Shown here: piece by piece, positions 1-10,796 of the stretch | Position numbering within the stretch: position 1 is the first letter of the stretch | Layout of the letters: the number at the start of each line of letters is the position of its first letter | Origin: Lewinella cohaerens DSM 23179 | Lineage (GTDB): Bacteria; Bacteroidota; Bacteroidia; Chitinophagales; Saprospiraceae | Assembly (NCBI RefSeq): GCF_000379805.1 | Contig: NZ_KB903549.1 | Coordinates: 42,101-77,452 of the forward strand | Direction of reading: 5' to 3' | Length of the DNA stretch: 35,352 nt | The notes under the pieces: generated by a model | Seen by the model: the letters and a program-made list of their open reading frames with translations, nothing else | Database searches by the model: none | What the model was told of the DNA's origin: nothing | Made by a program: the position numbers and the translations under genes

Positions 1-1708
<1,708 letters not shown>

Positions 1709-1839
1709 CTATTATTTAACTTCAAGTAGGTAAATATTTTCACATTCTTGAATTCGTCGAATATGCTTTCTTTCTGAAGCAAAAATCCAGCTATCTTGGC
1801 GTAGATTTGCTACTGCGAAAAAATAAGTTGAGCCTTCTC

Positions 1840-1872
1840 TTGCCATTATCCTCTAGGAAAATCCTATTTTTG
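1840..1872 (+). promoter_or_regulatory. ald-like gene promoter: -33 TTG and -7 TATTTTTG
   Basis: TTG at 1840-1842 is followed, 22 bases later, by TATTTTTG at 1865-1872. This fits the TTG-N17-23-TAnnTTTG promoter known from Flavobacterium. The box ends four bases before the ATG at 1877, which predicts a leaderless transcript. Confidence 0.6.
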
Positions 1873-1876
1873 AAAC

Positions 1877-3106
1877 ATGAGTGACAAGGAGAAAAAAATC
1901 CCCCTGCCTAAAGAGTTTACCGAAGGCCAGCTAATGACCCAATCGGAGACTTTACAACGCAATACCAGGCAACGGCATTTATATATTGGGCTTCCCAAAG
2001 AAATTACTTTGCAGGAAAACCGAGTAGCCTTGGTTCCTTCCTCTGTCAGCACCTTGGTGGCTCATGGCCATCGGGTTGTTATGGAAACAGGTGCAGGGGA
2101 GAAGTCTAAATTTTCGGATCACGATTACTCCGAGGCCGGCGCAGAAATTGCCTACAGTCCTGAGGTTGTTTACAAAGCGGATGTCATCATCAAGGTAGCC
2201 CCTCCTACGCTCGACGAGATTGAATTTATGCGGCCTAACCAGCTATTGATTTCCCCCTTGCAACTTCCTATCATCAATGCGGAATACATCTACCGCCTGA
2301 AAAGCAAACGGGTAATTGCCTTGGCGATGGAGTATATCAAAGATGATTCCGGCTACTTCCCCATTGTTCGCATTATGAGTGAGATGGCAGGTATCAGTGC
2401 GATGCTTACTGCTGGCGAATTATTGACCAACACCAGCGGAGGGGCGGGCGTTTTGCTAGGTGGTATATCAGGTGTTCCCAGCGCAAAGGTCGTTATACTA
2501 GGTGCTGGCATTGTCGCAGAATATGCTACCCGAACGGCATTGGGGCTAGGAGCAGAAGTGCGCATTTTTGATGACAACATTTACAAACTCAAAAGAATTC
2601 AAAATCAGGTTGGGCGGCCCTTGTATACCAGTGCCCTCAATCCTGTTTATCTGGAACGTGAGTTGATTTCAGCAGAAGTCGTTATTGGCGCCATGCACTC
2701 CGAAAGCGGGCGCACTCCTATTGTCGTAAGCGAAGGAATGGTCGAAAAAATGAAAGATGGTGCCGTCATTATCGATGTCAGCATCGACCAAGGAGGGTGT
2801 TTTGCAACTTCGCGGGTAACATCGCTGGATCGTCCTACTTTTATAAAGCACGGGGTGATTCACTACTGTGTACCCAACTTGTCTTCTCGGATCGCCCGAA
2901 CGGCATCCATCGCTACCAGTAATATCCTGACACCTATCCTTCAAAGAGCCGGCGACATTCAAAGTATTGAAAAAGTCCTTTTTGGAGATTACGGTCTGCG
3001 CCACGGCGTATATACTTACAAGGGTTGCTTGACCAACGAATATCTCGGACGACGTTTTTCCATAAAATCTACCGATTTGGATCTTTTGATAACTTCGTCA
3101 CTCTAG
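1877..3106 (+). CDS. ald: alanine dehydrogenase-like protein
   Basis: Member of the alanine dehydrogenase/transhydrogenase N-terminal family, nominally L-alanine + NAD to pyruvate, NADH and ammonium in the cytoplasm. The 409 residues carry an extra ~37-residue charged N-terminus before GLPKEITLQENRVALVPSSV. The substrate-binding Arg of RVAL is kept. A Rossmann motif VVILGAGIVAEYATRTA and the late motif IIDVSIDQGGCF, with the family's Asp, are present. Against my memory of Bacillus subtilis Ald the alignment is gap-free here: VKVKEP becomes IKVAPP and YLHLA becomes PLQLP. The canonical catalytic Lys and His are thus Ala and Gln, so true alanine dehydrogenase activity is uncertain. The fold assignment is secure; the reaction is not. 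The gene symbol is the family's. Confidence 0.8.
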   Translation: MSDKEKKIPLPKEFTEGQLMTQSETLQRNTRQRHLYIGLPKEITLQENRVALVPSSVSTLVAHGHRVVMETGAGEKSKFSDHDYSEAGAEIAYSPEVVYKADVIIKVAPPTLDEIEFMRPNQLLISPLQLPIINAEYIYRLKSKRVIALAMEYIKDDSGYFPIVRIMSEMAGISAMLTAGELLTNTSGGAGVLLGGISGVPSAKVVILGAGIVAEYATRTALGLGAEVRIFDDNIYKLKRIQNQVGRPLYTSALNPVYLERELISAEVVIGAMHSESGRTPIVVSEGMVEKMKDGAVIIDVSIDQGGCFATSRVTSLDRPTFIKHGVIHYCVPNLSSRIARTASIATSNILTPILQRAGDIQSIEKVLFGDYGLRHGVYTYKGCLTNEYLGRRFSIKSTDLDLLITSSL

Positions 3107-3128
3107 CGGGTAAAACACGCTCTTTTTT
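3105..3128 (+). terminator. possible terminator of the ald-like gene
   Basis: AGCGGGT and ACACGCT pair around an AAA loop (seven positions, one mismatch) and are followed by C and six Ts. The stem begins inside the TAG stop codon. It is short, so strength is uncertain. Confidence 0.4.
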
Positions 3129-3160
3129 GTATTACTCTTTTTTAAAACACCCCACAATTC

Positions 3161-5236
3161 ATGTCTGCAAAAAACACCTACTCCGACGTCATCGCTGCTG
3201 AAGACGAGCTTTTGCGAGAAAGACGAAGAAAAATAATGGGCGATGACTTCGCCGCCGACCTCAACAACAATCGTTTTGGTTTGGCGCTCTCTGGCGGCGG
3301 TATACGTTCCGCTACGATCAACCTCGGGATATTAAAAACCCTTCACAAATTTGGCATTCTCAAACAAGCAGATTACCTAAGTACTGTTTCTGGAGGTGGG
3401 TATACAGGGGCTTATATTCAAGCCACGACCAAAGAAAAAGGACAAGATGGAAAGCTGTTTGCGACCGAGCACTTGGCCTACATGCGCTCTCATGGAGAAT
3501 ACCTTTTTCCTGGCACTGGCCTAGAAAAAATATGGAATCAGCTGACACTGGTTGTTGCTTTCTTGATCAGCTTTTTAATGAGTCTACTGAGCCCCGCTAT
3601 CTTGGTAACATTGGTCGTAGGCTCCTACTTTTTCTGTGATTATTATGATTTGATAACCGTCAATTTCACGGACGCGCTTCAGCAGCATTGGCAGTGGCTG
3701 ATGCCCGAACTTTTTTATGGCGGACTTGTCATATTCGTACTTCATTACCTCCTTAACATTGCACAAGTCTACAAGCTGGATGGATCCAATCTTTTCAACC
3801 GCCTAGAGACTTTGGTTGTTATTGGCATCCTGAGCACCTTTGGCTGGCCTTTGATTAAAAGCTTTCAATCCGTAAAATCGCCCAGCGCTGAGCAGCTTCT
3901 TTTTTTTGTAACGGCTGGTTTTATCCTGATATTGATGGGCTTATTCACCAACCCTAACGCAACCAGCTTCCATCGTTTTTACCGCAAGCAACTGGCGGAT
4001 GCTTACTTGCACTTTGCCACCAATAATAAGAATATATTTCTGCACCAATTATGTCAACCACAGAGTGATGAAGCTAAAGACTACCTCGCTCCTTACCCCT
4101 TGATCAACACTTGCCTGAACCTACAGTCCAGTAAAGACCCCAATTTTCAGGGGGCAAAAGCCAGCGATTATTTCCTTCTTTCTCCGCTTTACTGTGGAGC
4201 CAAACTAGTAGGTTATGTACCGACGGAGGAAACTATTGGTTACAGGCAGATGACCTTGCCCGCAGCAGTCACTATTTCAGCGGCGGCAGTCAACCCTGGG
4301 CTTGGTGCTTACTCCAACAAGCTCCTTAGTATTCTTCTTACCGTCTTCAATTTGCGACTTGGTTTTTGGACCTGGAACCCTCTTAAAATAAAGACTTCCT
4401 GGCCCTTGGTCTGGTGGCCTTTCTACTTTTTCTACGAGCTATTTGGTCGTATCGGAACTGATAAAAAGATGATCAACATCAGTGACGGAGGGCATATTGA
4501 GAACCTCGGCGTAATGGAGTTGCTCCGTCGCCAATGCAAACTCATCGTCTCGGTTGACGCTGGCGCTGACCCCAAATTTACTTTTGCCGACTTGGAAAAT
4601 CTTGCCGTTAGAGCTCGTAACGAATTAGGTATCGATATCCGCTTTCGCCCTGATAATATCCCAGAAGACATCATGCGGGTAAACCCTAGTCATGGTTATT
4701 CTCGCAAACGGTTTGCCGTAGCTGATTTGTACCAGCTTTGGGAAAAAGTATGTACAGATGAAGGCGAAGAAAAGATTGTACACTATCCCGGTGGAAAGAA
4801 AACAGGTGTTTTTGTTTACGTAAAAAGTACCGTTACAGCACCTACCGGCCGACCAGATGACGCTGCCTTCAAGGATGCTTTCCAATACGGAACTTACAAA
4901 TACAAGATTTACAACCCCGACTTTCCTCACGAGTCTACTGCTGATCAATTTTTTGATCCAATTCAATGGGAGTCTTATTTTCAACTAGGGCAGTTCATTG
5001 CCGGTGATATCCTGGGGGTAGACAACCTCAATAATTTTGATGTCGAAGAAGAAGCTTTCACCATTCCGCTGGATGAACTTTATCGACACTTTGACGAAGA
5101 CATGCAGTTGTTTGGCGCAATGGTATTGCCAACGCCAAGCGTTCGTGGAAGAGGGATGGACGACCTCATGATCGACGCTGCCCAGCAGGGACCAGATCAG
5201 GAAATGGAGGGGACACCTACGGAGTATAAGATGTAA
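3161..5236 (+). CDS. membrane-embedded patatin-like phospholipase family protein
   Basis: Serine lipid acyl hydrolase of the patatin family, 691 residues. The oxyanion-hole motif SGGGIRSA lies at about 44-51 and the nucleophile elbow STVSGGGYTG puts the catalytic Ser near 77. The catalytic Asp is in ISDGGHIENLG (D442, the DGG form). Between these lies an insertion with about four to five hydrophobic segments at roughly 128-265, so the protein is probably an integral inner-membrane enzyme. There is no signal peptide; the N-terminus is charged and cytoplasmic in character. The substrate is not deducible, but membrane phospholipid is likely. The C-terminal ~200 residues are hydrophilic and acidic, with no recognised domain. 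It lies 54 bp after the ald-like gene; a possible weak terminator sits between them and no TAnnTTTG box is visible. Confidence 0.85.
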   Translation: MSAKNTYSDVIAAEDELLRERRRKIMGDDFAADLNNNRFGLALSGGGIRSATINLGILKTLHKFGILKQADYLSTVSGGGYTGAYIQATTKEKGQDGKLFATEHLAYMRSHGEYLFPGTGLEKIWNQLTLVVAFLISFLMSLLSPAILVTLVVGSYFFCDYYDLITVNFTDALQQHWQWLMPELFYGGLVIFVLHYLLNIAQVYKLDGSNLFNRLETLVVIGILSTFGWPLIKSFQSVKSPSAEQLLFFVTAGFILILMGLFTNPNATSFHRFYRKQLADAYLHFATNNKNIFLHQLCQPQSDEAKDYLAPYPLINTCLNLQSSKDPNFQGAKASDYFLLSPLYCGAKLVGYVPTEETIGYRQMTLPAAVTISAAAVNPGLGAYSNKLLSILLTVFNLRLGFWTWNPLKIKTSWPLVWWPFYFFYELFGRIGTDKKMINISDGGHIENLGVMELLRRQCKLIVSVDAGADPKFTFADLENLAVRARNELGIDIRFRPDNIPEDIMRVNPSHGYSRKRFAVADLYQLWEKVCTDEGEEKIVHYPGGKKTGVFVYVKSTVTAPTGRPDDAAFKDAFQYGTYKYKIYNPDFPHESTADQFFDPIQWESYFQLGQFIAGDILGVDNLNNFDVEEEAFTIPLDELYRHFDEDMQLFGAMVLPTPSVRGRGMDDLMIDAAQQGPDQEMEGTPTEYKM

Positions 5237-5260
5237 CCTTAATTAATTCATTAATGCAAC

Positions 5261-5314
5261 AAGGGTGAGCTACTAGTCGCTAATCACAGATCACCAATAG
5301 CCCACCTATGCCCT
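5261..5314. terminator. imperfect stem-loop between convergent genes
   Basis: GGTGAGCTA (5264-5272) pairs with TAGCCCACC (5298-5306) at eight of nine positions, with an outer AAGG/CCTT pairing. It lies between the convergent patatin and PBP genes and could act as a bidirectional terminator. No clear T-tract is seen. Confidence 0.25.
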
Positions 5315-5408
5315 TAATGTTTCGAGAACGAAGACTAATCATAAATGTGTGCCTCACAGAATTCACTAAGAGAAGTGGTGCAGGAATTCACGTATAATAG
5401 CTATTAAC

Positions 5409-7913
5409 CTACCCATCATCATCCCTGCCAAAGAGCACTTTACCCCAATGTTCTCGGCGCTCATCCCGGCGTTCGTATCGCTCACTTTTTCGGCGTATTC
5501 TTTGGGCGTATTCCGCCAGCGTTTCGTTTTCCCGCCGGGGGTTCTTATCAAGGAGTTCTTGCAGAAGCGCAGCGTCCATTGATTCAATGGTGCGGTTCCA
5601 TTCTACCATCTGATCGACGGGGGCGTCTTCGTAACCCACAATCGGCATTTCTGGCAAATAAGGCGGGCATTCCAACAAAGCAAGCACCATCTCCGGCGGC
5701 TCAGGGTAGGTAGCTCTGCGGATCGCTTTGAAATTAGGATCTTTGATCACGCGTACGGTATAGGAGCCAAAAACAGGCAGTGCCGTGCGTGATGCTTGCC
5801 CACGCGAGAGGCTACGAAAATGAATACCGGGGTGATCGGTACCTACCCATACACCGGTTACCATCTTGGGGTTAAACCCAACAAACCAGCCATCGGCCTG
5901 GTCTTGAGTGGTACCGGTTTTTCCCATCAGTGTACCGCCAATACCAAACTCGGTACGCAGACGTTTTGCGGTGCCACTGTCCACCACACTTTGCATGATA
6001 TTCAGGATCATATCTGCATGACCAGGTTCTAGTACTTTCTTAAAACGGTTGCCATCTGGACGATCAAAGGTGAGTAGCACCTCTCCTTCTGCAGTCTCTA
6101 TCCTATCCAAATAATGGAGGCGATCCGGGCGGTAACCCCGATTAGCAAAGGTGGCATAGGTAGTTACCATATCCAATAAATTGGCCTCCACAGCCCCCAG
6201 TGCGATGGCGGGTACTTCTGGTATATCGCTACTGATCCCCATATCATGCGCCAGCTTTACTACATTTCTGACACCGGCACGAAGGGCAAGTTCTACGGCA
6301 ATGGTATTGACCGAATTACTAAGTGCCCCCGCCAGTGAATAAGCTCCACCGTATTTCCCATCGCTATTATGGGGCTGCCAGCCTTTGAATTGGTCGTAAG
6401 TGCGTAACTCATTGGAGGTATACTCACAGGGCATCATTCCACTCTGCAAGGCGGCCGTGTAAACAATTGGTTTAAAGGTAGATCCTACTGGCCGCCGTGA
6501 TTTTACGTGGTCGTACTGGATGAAACGATGATCGCCACCGCCCACCCAGGCCCTGACGAGTCCGGTTTGTGGCTCCACAGAAAGCAAGCCTACGTTCAGT
6601 AATGTCAAGTAATGTTTGAGCGAATCCATAGGGCTAAGCAAAGTATCCACGGCACCTTCTCCCCAAACGAAGATGGTCATCGGCATTGGCTTGTCGAAAC
6701 TCTTCTGAATCCGCGCTTCATTGGCACCTTTCTGCTTTAAATCCTGGTAGCGCTGTGTTCGCTCCAAGGCACTTTGCAGTGTTTTCTCTGACCAGGGTGT
6801 TCGTTTTTTCCAGTCGTCCTCAAACCGACGCTGTACCAAAGGCAACTGGTAGGCCACAGCTGCTTCGGCGTGCCGTTGCATCCGGCTATTGATGGTGGTA
6901 TGAATTTTCAGCCCATCGGTATAAAGGTTATAAGCACTGCCATCGGGCTTCTTGAGGTCCTTTATCAGGCTGGTGACTTCCTGGCGGAGCTGCTCACGGA
7001 AGTAGGTAGCCATTCCTTCGTTGTGGCCTTCTTGCTGGTAGTCGAGCTCAAGCGGCAAAGCTTGCAGACTATCCAAAACACTGGCTTCTAAGTGACCAGC
7101 GCGGGCCATTTGGCTGAGTACTACGTTGCGGCGCTCAGTGGCTGCTTCCGGATGGCGGCGAGGATTGTAAGCCGTCGTTGCTTTAAGCATACCTACCAGC
7201 ACTGCCGCTTCTTCCGTACTCAGGTTTTCGGGCGACTGATTGAAATATCGAAAAGCCGCCACCTTAATGCCGAAAGCATTTTCGCCGAAAGGCACCGTAT
7301 TGAGATAGAGACGCAGGAGTTCTTCTTTGTCGTAGATACTTTCCAGCCTACGAGCTGTAAACATTTCCCGTAGCTTATTGATGGGCATCGCTAAAAAAGC
7401 ATACGCTTGTCGAGGAAACAAATTCTTCGCTAATTGCTGACTCAGTGTACTTCCGCCACCAGAGGATTCATCACGTAATAATATTGACTTTACCAGTACC
7501 CGCCCCCAGGAGCGTAAATCAATGCCGCTGTGTTCAAAAAAGCGGGAATCTTCCGTAGCAACTAGCGCATTGATGACCTCGGGAGAAATCTCATCCAATC
7601 GCGCGTCGGTTCGATTTTCGATGTAATACTTGCCCAGGAGCACACCGTCTTCGCTGTAAATTTCTGATGACTGGTTGTTCTCAACATTCTGCAACTCCCC
7701 ATACGTAGGCAGTGCTCCGAAAGCACCCTGCCAAACCAAAAAAGCCAATACCAACACAGCTATTACACCAGTGATTATCGGCCCACCTATCCCATAGATA
7801 GCAAGCCGCAATTTTGACTGCTCCTTGAGCCAGGCCCCAAACCGTTGGCCTGTCTTTCCTAGATACTGTTGAAAAATAGTGGTGGTTTTCTGAAATGCTT
7901 TTTGCCAATTCAT
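5409..7913 (-). CDS. class A penicillin-binding protein 1A (glycosyltransferase/transpeptidase)
   Basis: Bifunctional peptidoglycan synthase of the PBP1A (PonA/MrcA) type, 834 residues, anchored in the inner membrane with its catalytic domains in the periplasm. A single membrane segment lies at about 37-63. The GT51 glycosyltransferase domain has EDSRFFEHSGID with the catalytic Glu near 121, then GGGSTLSQQLAKNLF. The transpeptidase domain has the SxxK motif GSTFKP (Ser near 478), SNSVNT as SxN, and KTGT near 662. The C-terminal ~100 residues are rich in Arg and Glu with a strongly charged tail. All catalytic motifs are intact. It is a lone gene, divergent from the T9SS protein at 8330. The ATG at 7911-7913 is used; the leader from the -7 box at 7984-7991 would be about 65 bases with no Shine-Dalgarno sequence. 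Confidence 0.95.
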   Translation of the reverse strand: MNWQKAFQKTTTIFQQYLGKTGQRFGAWLKEQSKLRLAIYGIGGPIITGVIAVLVLAFLVWQGAFGALPTYGELQNVENNQSSEIYSEDGVLLGKYYIENRTDARLDEISPEVINALVATEDSRFFEHSGIDLRSWGRVLVKSILLRDESSGGGSTLSQQLAKNLFPRQAYAFLAMPINKLREMFTARRLESIYDKEELLRLYLNTVPFGENAFGIKVAAFRYFNQSPENLSTEEAAVLVGMLKATTAYNPRRHPEAATERRNVVLSQMARAGHLEASVLDSLQALPLELDYQQEGHNEGMATYFREQLRQEVTSLIKDLKKPDGSAYNLYTDGLKIHTTINSRMQRHAEAAVAYQLPLVQRRFEDDWKKRTPWSEKTLQSALERTQRYQDLKQKGANEARIQKSFDKPMPMTIFVWGEGAVDTLLSPMDSLKHYLTLLNVGLLSVEPQTGLVRAWVGGGDHRFIQYDHVKSRRPVGSTFKPIVYTAALQSGMMPCEYTSNELRTYDQFKGWQPHNSDGKYGGAYSLAGALSNSVNTIAVELALRAGVRNVVKLAHDMGISSDIPEVPAIALGAVEANLLDMVTTYATFANRGYRPDRLHYLDRIETAEGEVLLTFDRPDGNRFKKVLEPGHADMILNIMQSVVDSGTAKRLRTEFGIGGTLMGKTGTTQDQADGWFVGFNPKMVTGVWVGTDHPGIHFRSLSRGQASRTALPVFGSYTVRVIKDPNFKAIRRATYPEPPEMVLALLECPPYLPEMPIVGYEDAPVDQMVEWNRTIESMDAALLQELLDKNPRRENETLAEYAQRIRRKSERYERRDERREHWGKVLFGRDDDG

Positions 7914-7983
7914 ACTGCTGTGTTGGGCGGAAGTTAAGGTTCCGCCTACTGAGGATTAATTCTTCAAGAAAACGAACCGGCTA

Positions 7984-7991
7984 CAAAGATA
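7984..7991 (-). promoter_or_regulatory. PBP1A gene promoter -7 box (TATCTTTG)
   Basis: An exact TAnnTTTG match on the minus strand, 70 bases before the ATG. It gives a short untranslated leader. Confidence 0.55.
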
Positions 7992-8083
7992 GTATTCGCA
8001 TAAAATGTTTTGTATTTTTATATGTAATTATTTTTTGTTTTAAAAACAACACATTTACCTAAGAATGGCCTATTTCGTCAAAT

Positions 8084-8112
8084 CGCATTCTCGAAAACGG
8101 GAGAGAATTGCG
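8084..8112. repeat. stem-loop in the PBP1A/T9SS divergent spacer
   Basis: CGCATTCTC (8084-8092) pairs with GAGAATTGCG (8103-8112) with one bulged base and a 10-base loop. It sits in the 416-bp gap at 7914-8329. The rest of that gap is AT-rich, with a further inverted repeat at 8122-8200 and no gene that I can support. Confidence 0.4.
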
Positions 8113-8121
8113 CTGAACAAC

Positions 8122-8200
8122 GAAGGTGCTAGTTAAAAACAGGGACAAAAATCAAACCCTTAGTTAAGATATTGATATAAACTTAAAAAAAAGCACCTTC
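8122..8200. repeat. 9-bp inverted repeat with 61-base spacer
   Basis: GAAGGTGCT (8122-8130) and AGCACCTTC (8192-8200) are perfect inverted copies upstream of the T9SS propeller gene. They could form a long-loop leader structure or be a chance match; no function can be assigned. Confidence 0.3.
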
Positions 8201-8329
8201 CCCACTTACCTCACTCCTTTCTTTTGACATACACCTACAAAAGCCACGGGAAACCTTGGCAAAAAGAGTACGCCAAAACTCAAAAAGCGTACGCATTGAA
8301 CCCAATTTATGTACCAATTTTATCTTTTT

Positions 8330-10756
8330 ATGAAAAAGTTTTATCTCTTATTCTTACTCTGCTCTTTGAGCATGATGACTGCCAAAGCGCAGGTGACGGA
8401 TATTCTAACAGGCTTAACCTTCCCCTATGATTGTGCTCTGTACGGAGACGATCTTTACATTGCAGAACTAGGAGCAGGTCGTATTATCAAGATTGACATT
8501 ACTGCTCCTGCTCCACCGCCTATAGAAGTCGTGCTGACTGGATTATTGAACCCTGCTGCTATGACTATCAGTGGAGACTTCCTCTATTACGGGGAAAGCG
8601 GGGCTGATAGAGTTTCTAAAATTGACCTTACCCAAGCTACGCCAGTACCTGAAGTAGTTCTTAATACAGGACTGGCCACCCCGAATGACCTTTTCGTTGA
8701 TGGTGACCTTCTTTACATCACAGACGAGGGGGTAGATCAATTAATACGGGTAGACCTCACAGAAGCAACCCCTACTCCTACAATAATAGCTAGCGGATTA
8801 AACAACCCTTTAGGTATCGCAAAATTTGGGGATGCTATCTATCTATCTATATTTGGTAGTTCTTCGATTGTAAAGGTCGACATTACCCAAACTCCAGCAG
8901 TAGTAACAACCGTAGCTACTGGTTTTAGCCAGCCTGCTGGAATAACACTAGATGGTAGCTTCCTATATATTGCCGAGAGCGGCCAAGTTTCCAGAATTAA
9001 CCTTAATGCTGATACGCCTACAGCCGAAGCAGTAGTAACGGAAGGCATCGTAGGTTCTCGCAACGTTGCGTTTGACGGTATAGATATGTATATTGCCCAG
9101 ACAGGCGGTACCTTTGGTGCAACAGGTAAGGTTTCTAAACTGACGATTGGTACTCCAGCCTTTTCTAATCTACCCAATGTTTGTTCAGACGACATGCCTA
9201 CTATGTTAGGTGGTGCTTCTCCAAGTAGTGGTGTATACTCTGGCCCTGGCGTCACCGACAATGGCGACGGTAGCACCTTTTCTTTCAACCCAGCAGCGGC
9301 TGGAGGAGTAGGAACCTTTAACGTTACCTACACACTTGGTGGCGTGATGGCTAGTACAACACTTGAAGTCGTAGCCGCCCCCACCGTCACCTTCTCTACT
9401 GGTGGCCTCAGCGTACAAGTAGATGCTGGCGTACAGACTGGCCTCAGCGGCGGTATGCCTGCGGGCGGTGTATACTCCGGTAATGGCGTCACCGACAACG
9501 GCAACGGCATGACCTACAGCTTTGACCCTGCCGCGGCGGGTGAAGGTGAAAATGTGATCACTTATACATATTCTGATGCCAATGGTTGTGGAGGTGAGCA
9601 GGGTGCGGTGATTACGGTGACGGCACTGGCTGTACCTGGCGACCTTTGCGATGAGGCGATTGACATTTCTGCTCAATTTGGGCAAGCTTTCAATGAGCCA
9701 CAAACGACTGGTTTGTACGACAATACCGATTTCGCCACGGGCGCTGACGACCCCGTTGCCGGTTTCGATTGCTTCTACGGAGGAGATCAACTCCAAAATA
9801 GTGGCTGGTTTTCCTTCACAGGTGATGGCAATACCTACCAGGTACGCAACGTACAGTGTACGGGGCCTAATACAGACCTTGACCTTCAGGCAGTAGTCTA
9901 CAGCGGTAGCTGCGGCAACCTTACCACAGTAGCCTGTAATGACGACAACCCTGCCGGAGGAACGCTAACCTTCCTTTTAGAATTTGATACCGAAGAAGGC
10001 GTAGAATACCTGATCCTGGTGGATGGTTTTGATGGAACGGTTGGAGAGTTTTGTATTGAGGTGACGAACCTGACAGACCCTCTTCTACCTGGTGAAATGT
10101 GTACCAACCCCATTGACATCAGCGCCTTGGTAGGCCAAGCAGAGATGGTACCGCAGGTATCGGACACTTATGACAATGCGGAATATAACACCGATGATAC
10201 CGATCTCGTGCCTTCTTGTTTTTTCCAGCTTCAAGACGGCACCGCGACCATCTATTATGCTTTCACTGGCGATGGTAACCGCTACACAATCAACAGCATC
10301 AACAATAGTAATCTGGACGCCCCACTAGCCGGGGTCTTGTACACCGGTACTTGCGGGATGCTTACGGAAGTAGCTTGCGCTTATCAAGGGGGTGTTGCCA
10401 ATTTTGGTATCGACATAGAAACGGAAGCGGGCGTCGATTACCTCTTGATGGTGACGGAAGATTTCTTTGAGTTATCAAACACTTTCAACCTCGAATTCAC
10501 TAACCAGGGCACTACCGGTGTCACCGATATTACCACCACCGCCCTGCGCGTCTTCCCTAACCCTACCAATGGTCTGGTACAACTGCCTCAAATCGACATG
10601 GAGCGTGTAGAAGCCTACGACGCTACTGGCCGCTTGGTTGTGAGCCAGCAGCAGCCCGGCACCAGCATCGACTTGGGTGCGCAGCCTGCGGGCTTGTATA
10701 TCTTGAAGATGTACGCTGGCCAGGAGGTGTACTCGGCGAAGGTCGTGAAGGAGTAA
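8330..10756 (+). CDS. secreted beta-propeller protein with T9SS type A sorting domain
   Basis: A secreted or cell-surface protein of 808 residues from the ATG at 8330. An in-frame ATG seven codons upstream is rejected because the typical signal peptide MKKFYLLFLLCSLSMMTAKA starts here (cleavage likely before Gln21). Residues ~22-285 form about six SMP30/NHL-like propeller blades of the type DGDLLYITDEGVDQLIRVDL. Next come two copies of a ~79-residue module (GVYSGPGVTDNG and GVYSGNGVTDNG). Two ~135-residue domains follow, each opening with a Cys and a DIS motif (DLCDEAIDIS, EMCTNPIDIS). The tail has the T9SS type A C-terminal domain (VFPNPTNG ... AGLYILKM). It probably binds or senses an external ligand; no enzyme motif was found. 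The gene is monocistronic, with a strong terminator at 10947. Confidence 0.85.
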   Translation: MKKFYLLFLLCSLSMMTAKAQVTDILTGLTFPYDCALYGDDLYIAELGAGRIIKIDITAPAPPPIEVVLTGLLNPAAMTISGDFLYYGESGADRVSKIDLTQATPVPEVVLNTGLATPNDLFVDGDLLYITDEGVDQLIRVDLTEATPTPTIIASGLNNPLGIAKFGDAIYLSIFGSSSIVKVDITQTPAVVTTVATGFSQPAGITLDGSFLYIAESGQVSRINLNADTPTAEAVVTEGIVGSRNVAFDGIDMYIAQTGGTFGATGKVSKLTIGTPAFSNLPNVCSDDMPTMLGGASPSSGVYSGPGVTDNGDGSTFSFNPAAAGGVGTFNVTYTLGGVMASTTLEVVAAPTVTFSTGGLSVQVDAGVQTGLSGGMPAGGVYSGNGVTDNGNGMTYSFDPAAAGEGENVITYTYSDANGCGGEQGAVITVTALAVPGDLCDEAIDISAQFGQAFNEPQTTGLYDNTDFATGADDPVAGFDCFYGGDQLQNSGWFSFTGDGNTYQVRNVQCTGPNTDLDLQAVVYSGSCGNLTTVACNDDNPAGGTLTFLLEFDTEEGVEYLILVDGFDGTVGEFCIEVTNLTDPLLPGEMCTNPIDISALVGQAEMVPQVSDTYDNAEYNTDDTDLVPSCFFQLQDGTATIYYAFTGDGNRYTINSINNSNLDAPLAGVLYTGTCGMLTEVACAYQGGVANFGIDIETEAGVDYLLMVTEDFFELSNTFNLEFTNQGTTGVTDITTTALRVFPNPTNGLVQLPQIDMERVEAYDATGRLVVSQQQPGTSIDLGAQPAGLYILKMYAGQEVYSAKVVKE
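9227..9535 (+). repeat. tandem 237-bp (79-residue) internal repeat in the T9SS propeller gene
   Basis: The block coding SGVYSGPGVTDNGDG (from 9227) recurs 237 bp later as GGVYSGNGVTDNGNG, with shared stretches such as GGCGTCACCGACAA. Both are followed by a similar FxPAAAG segment. This suggests module duplication within the gene. Confidence 0.6.
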
Positions 10757-10762
10757 GGCTCG

Positions 10763-10796
10763 GTGTAAGGGTTGGACTAGTGTAAGGGTGTAAGGG
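10763..10796 (+). repeat. short direct repeats GTGTAAGGG (three copies)
   Basis: GTGTAAGGG occurs at 10763, 10780 and 10788 just after the T9SS gene stop. These are simple intergenic direct repeats of unknown role, in the 376-bp gap 10757-11132. Confidence 0.5.

Noticed and set aside
8321-8328. TATCTTTT as a -7 box for the T9SS propeller gene
   Set aside because: The final G is missing and the box would sit one base from the ATG, placing the transcript start inside the coding region.
8224-8430. A 68-codon frame upstream of the T9SS propeller gene
   Set aside because: It overlaps the start and signal peptide of the real gene in another frame and has no family resemblance.
9206-9796. A 196-codon minus-strand frame inside the T9SS propeller gene
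   Set aside because: It is a shadow of a Gly/Thr/Val-rich coding region; the plus-strand frame has a signal peptide, domains and sorting tail.
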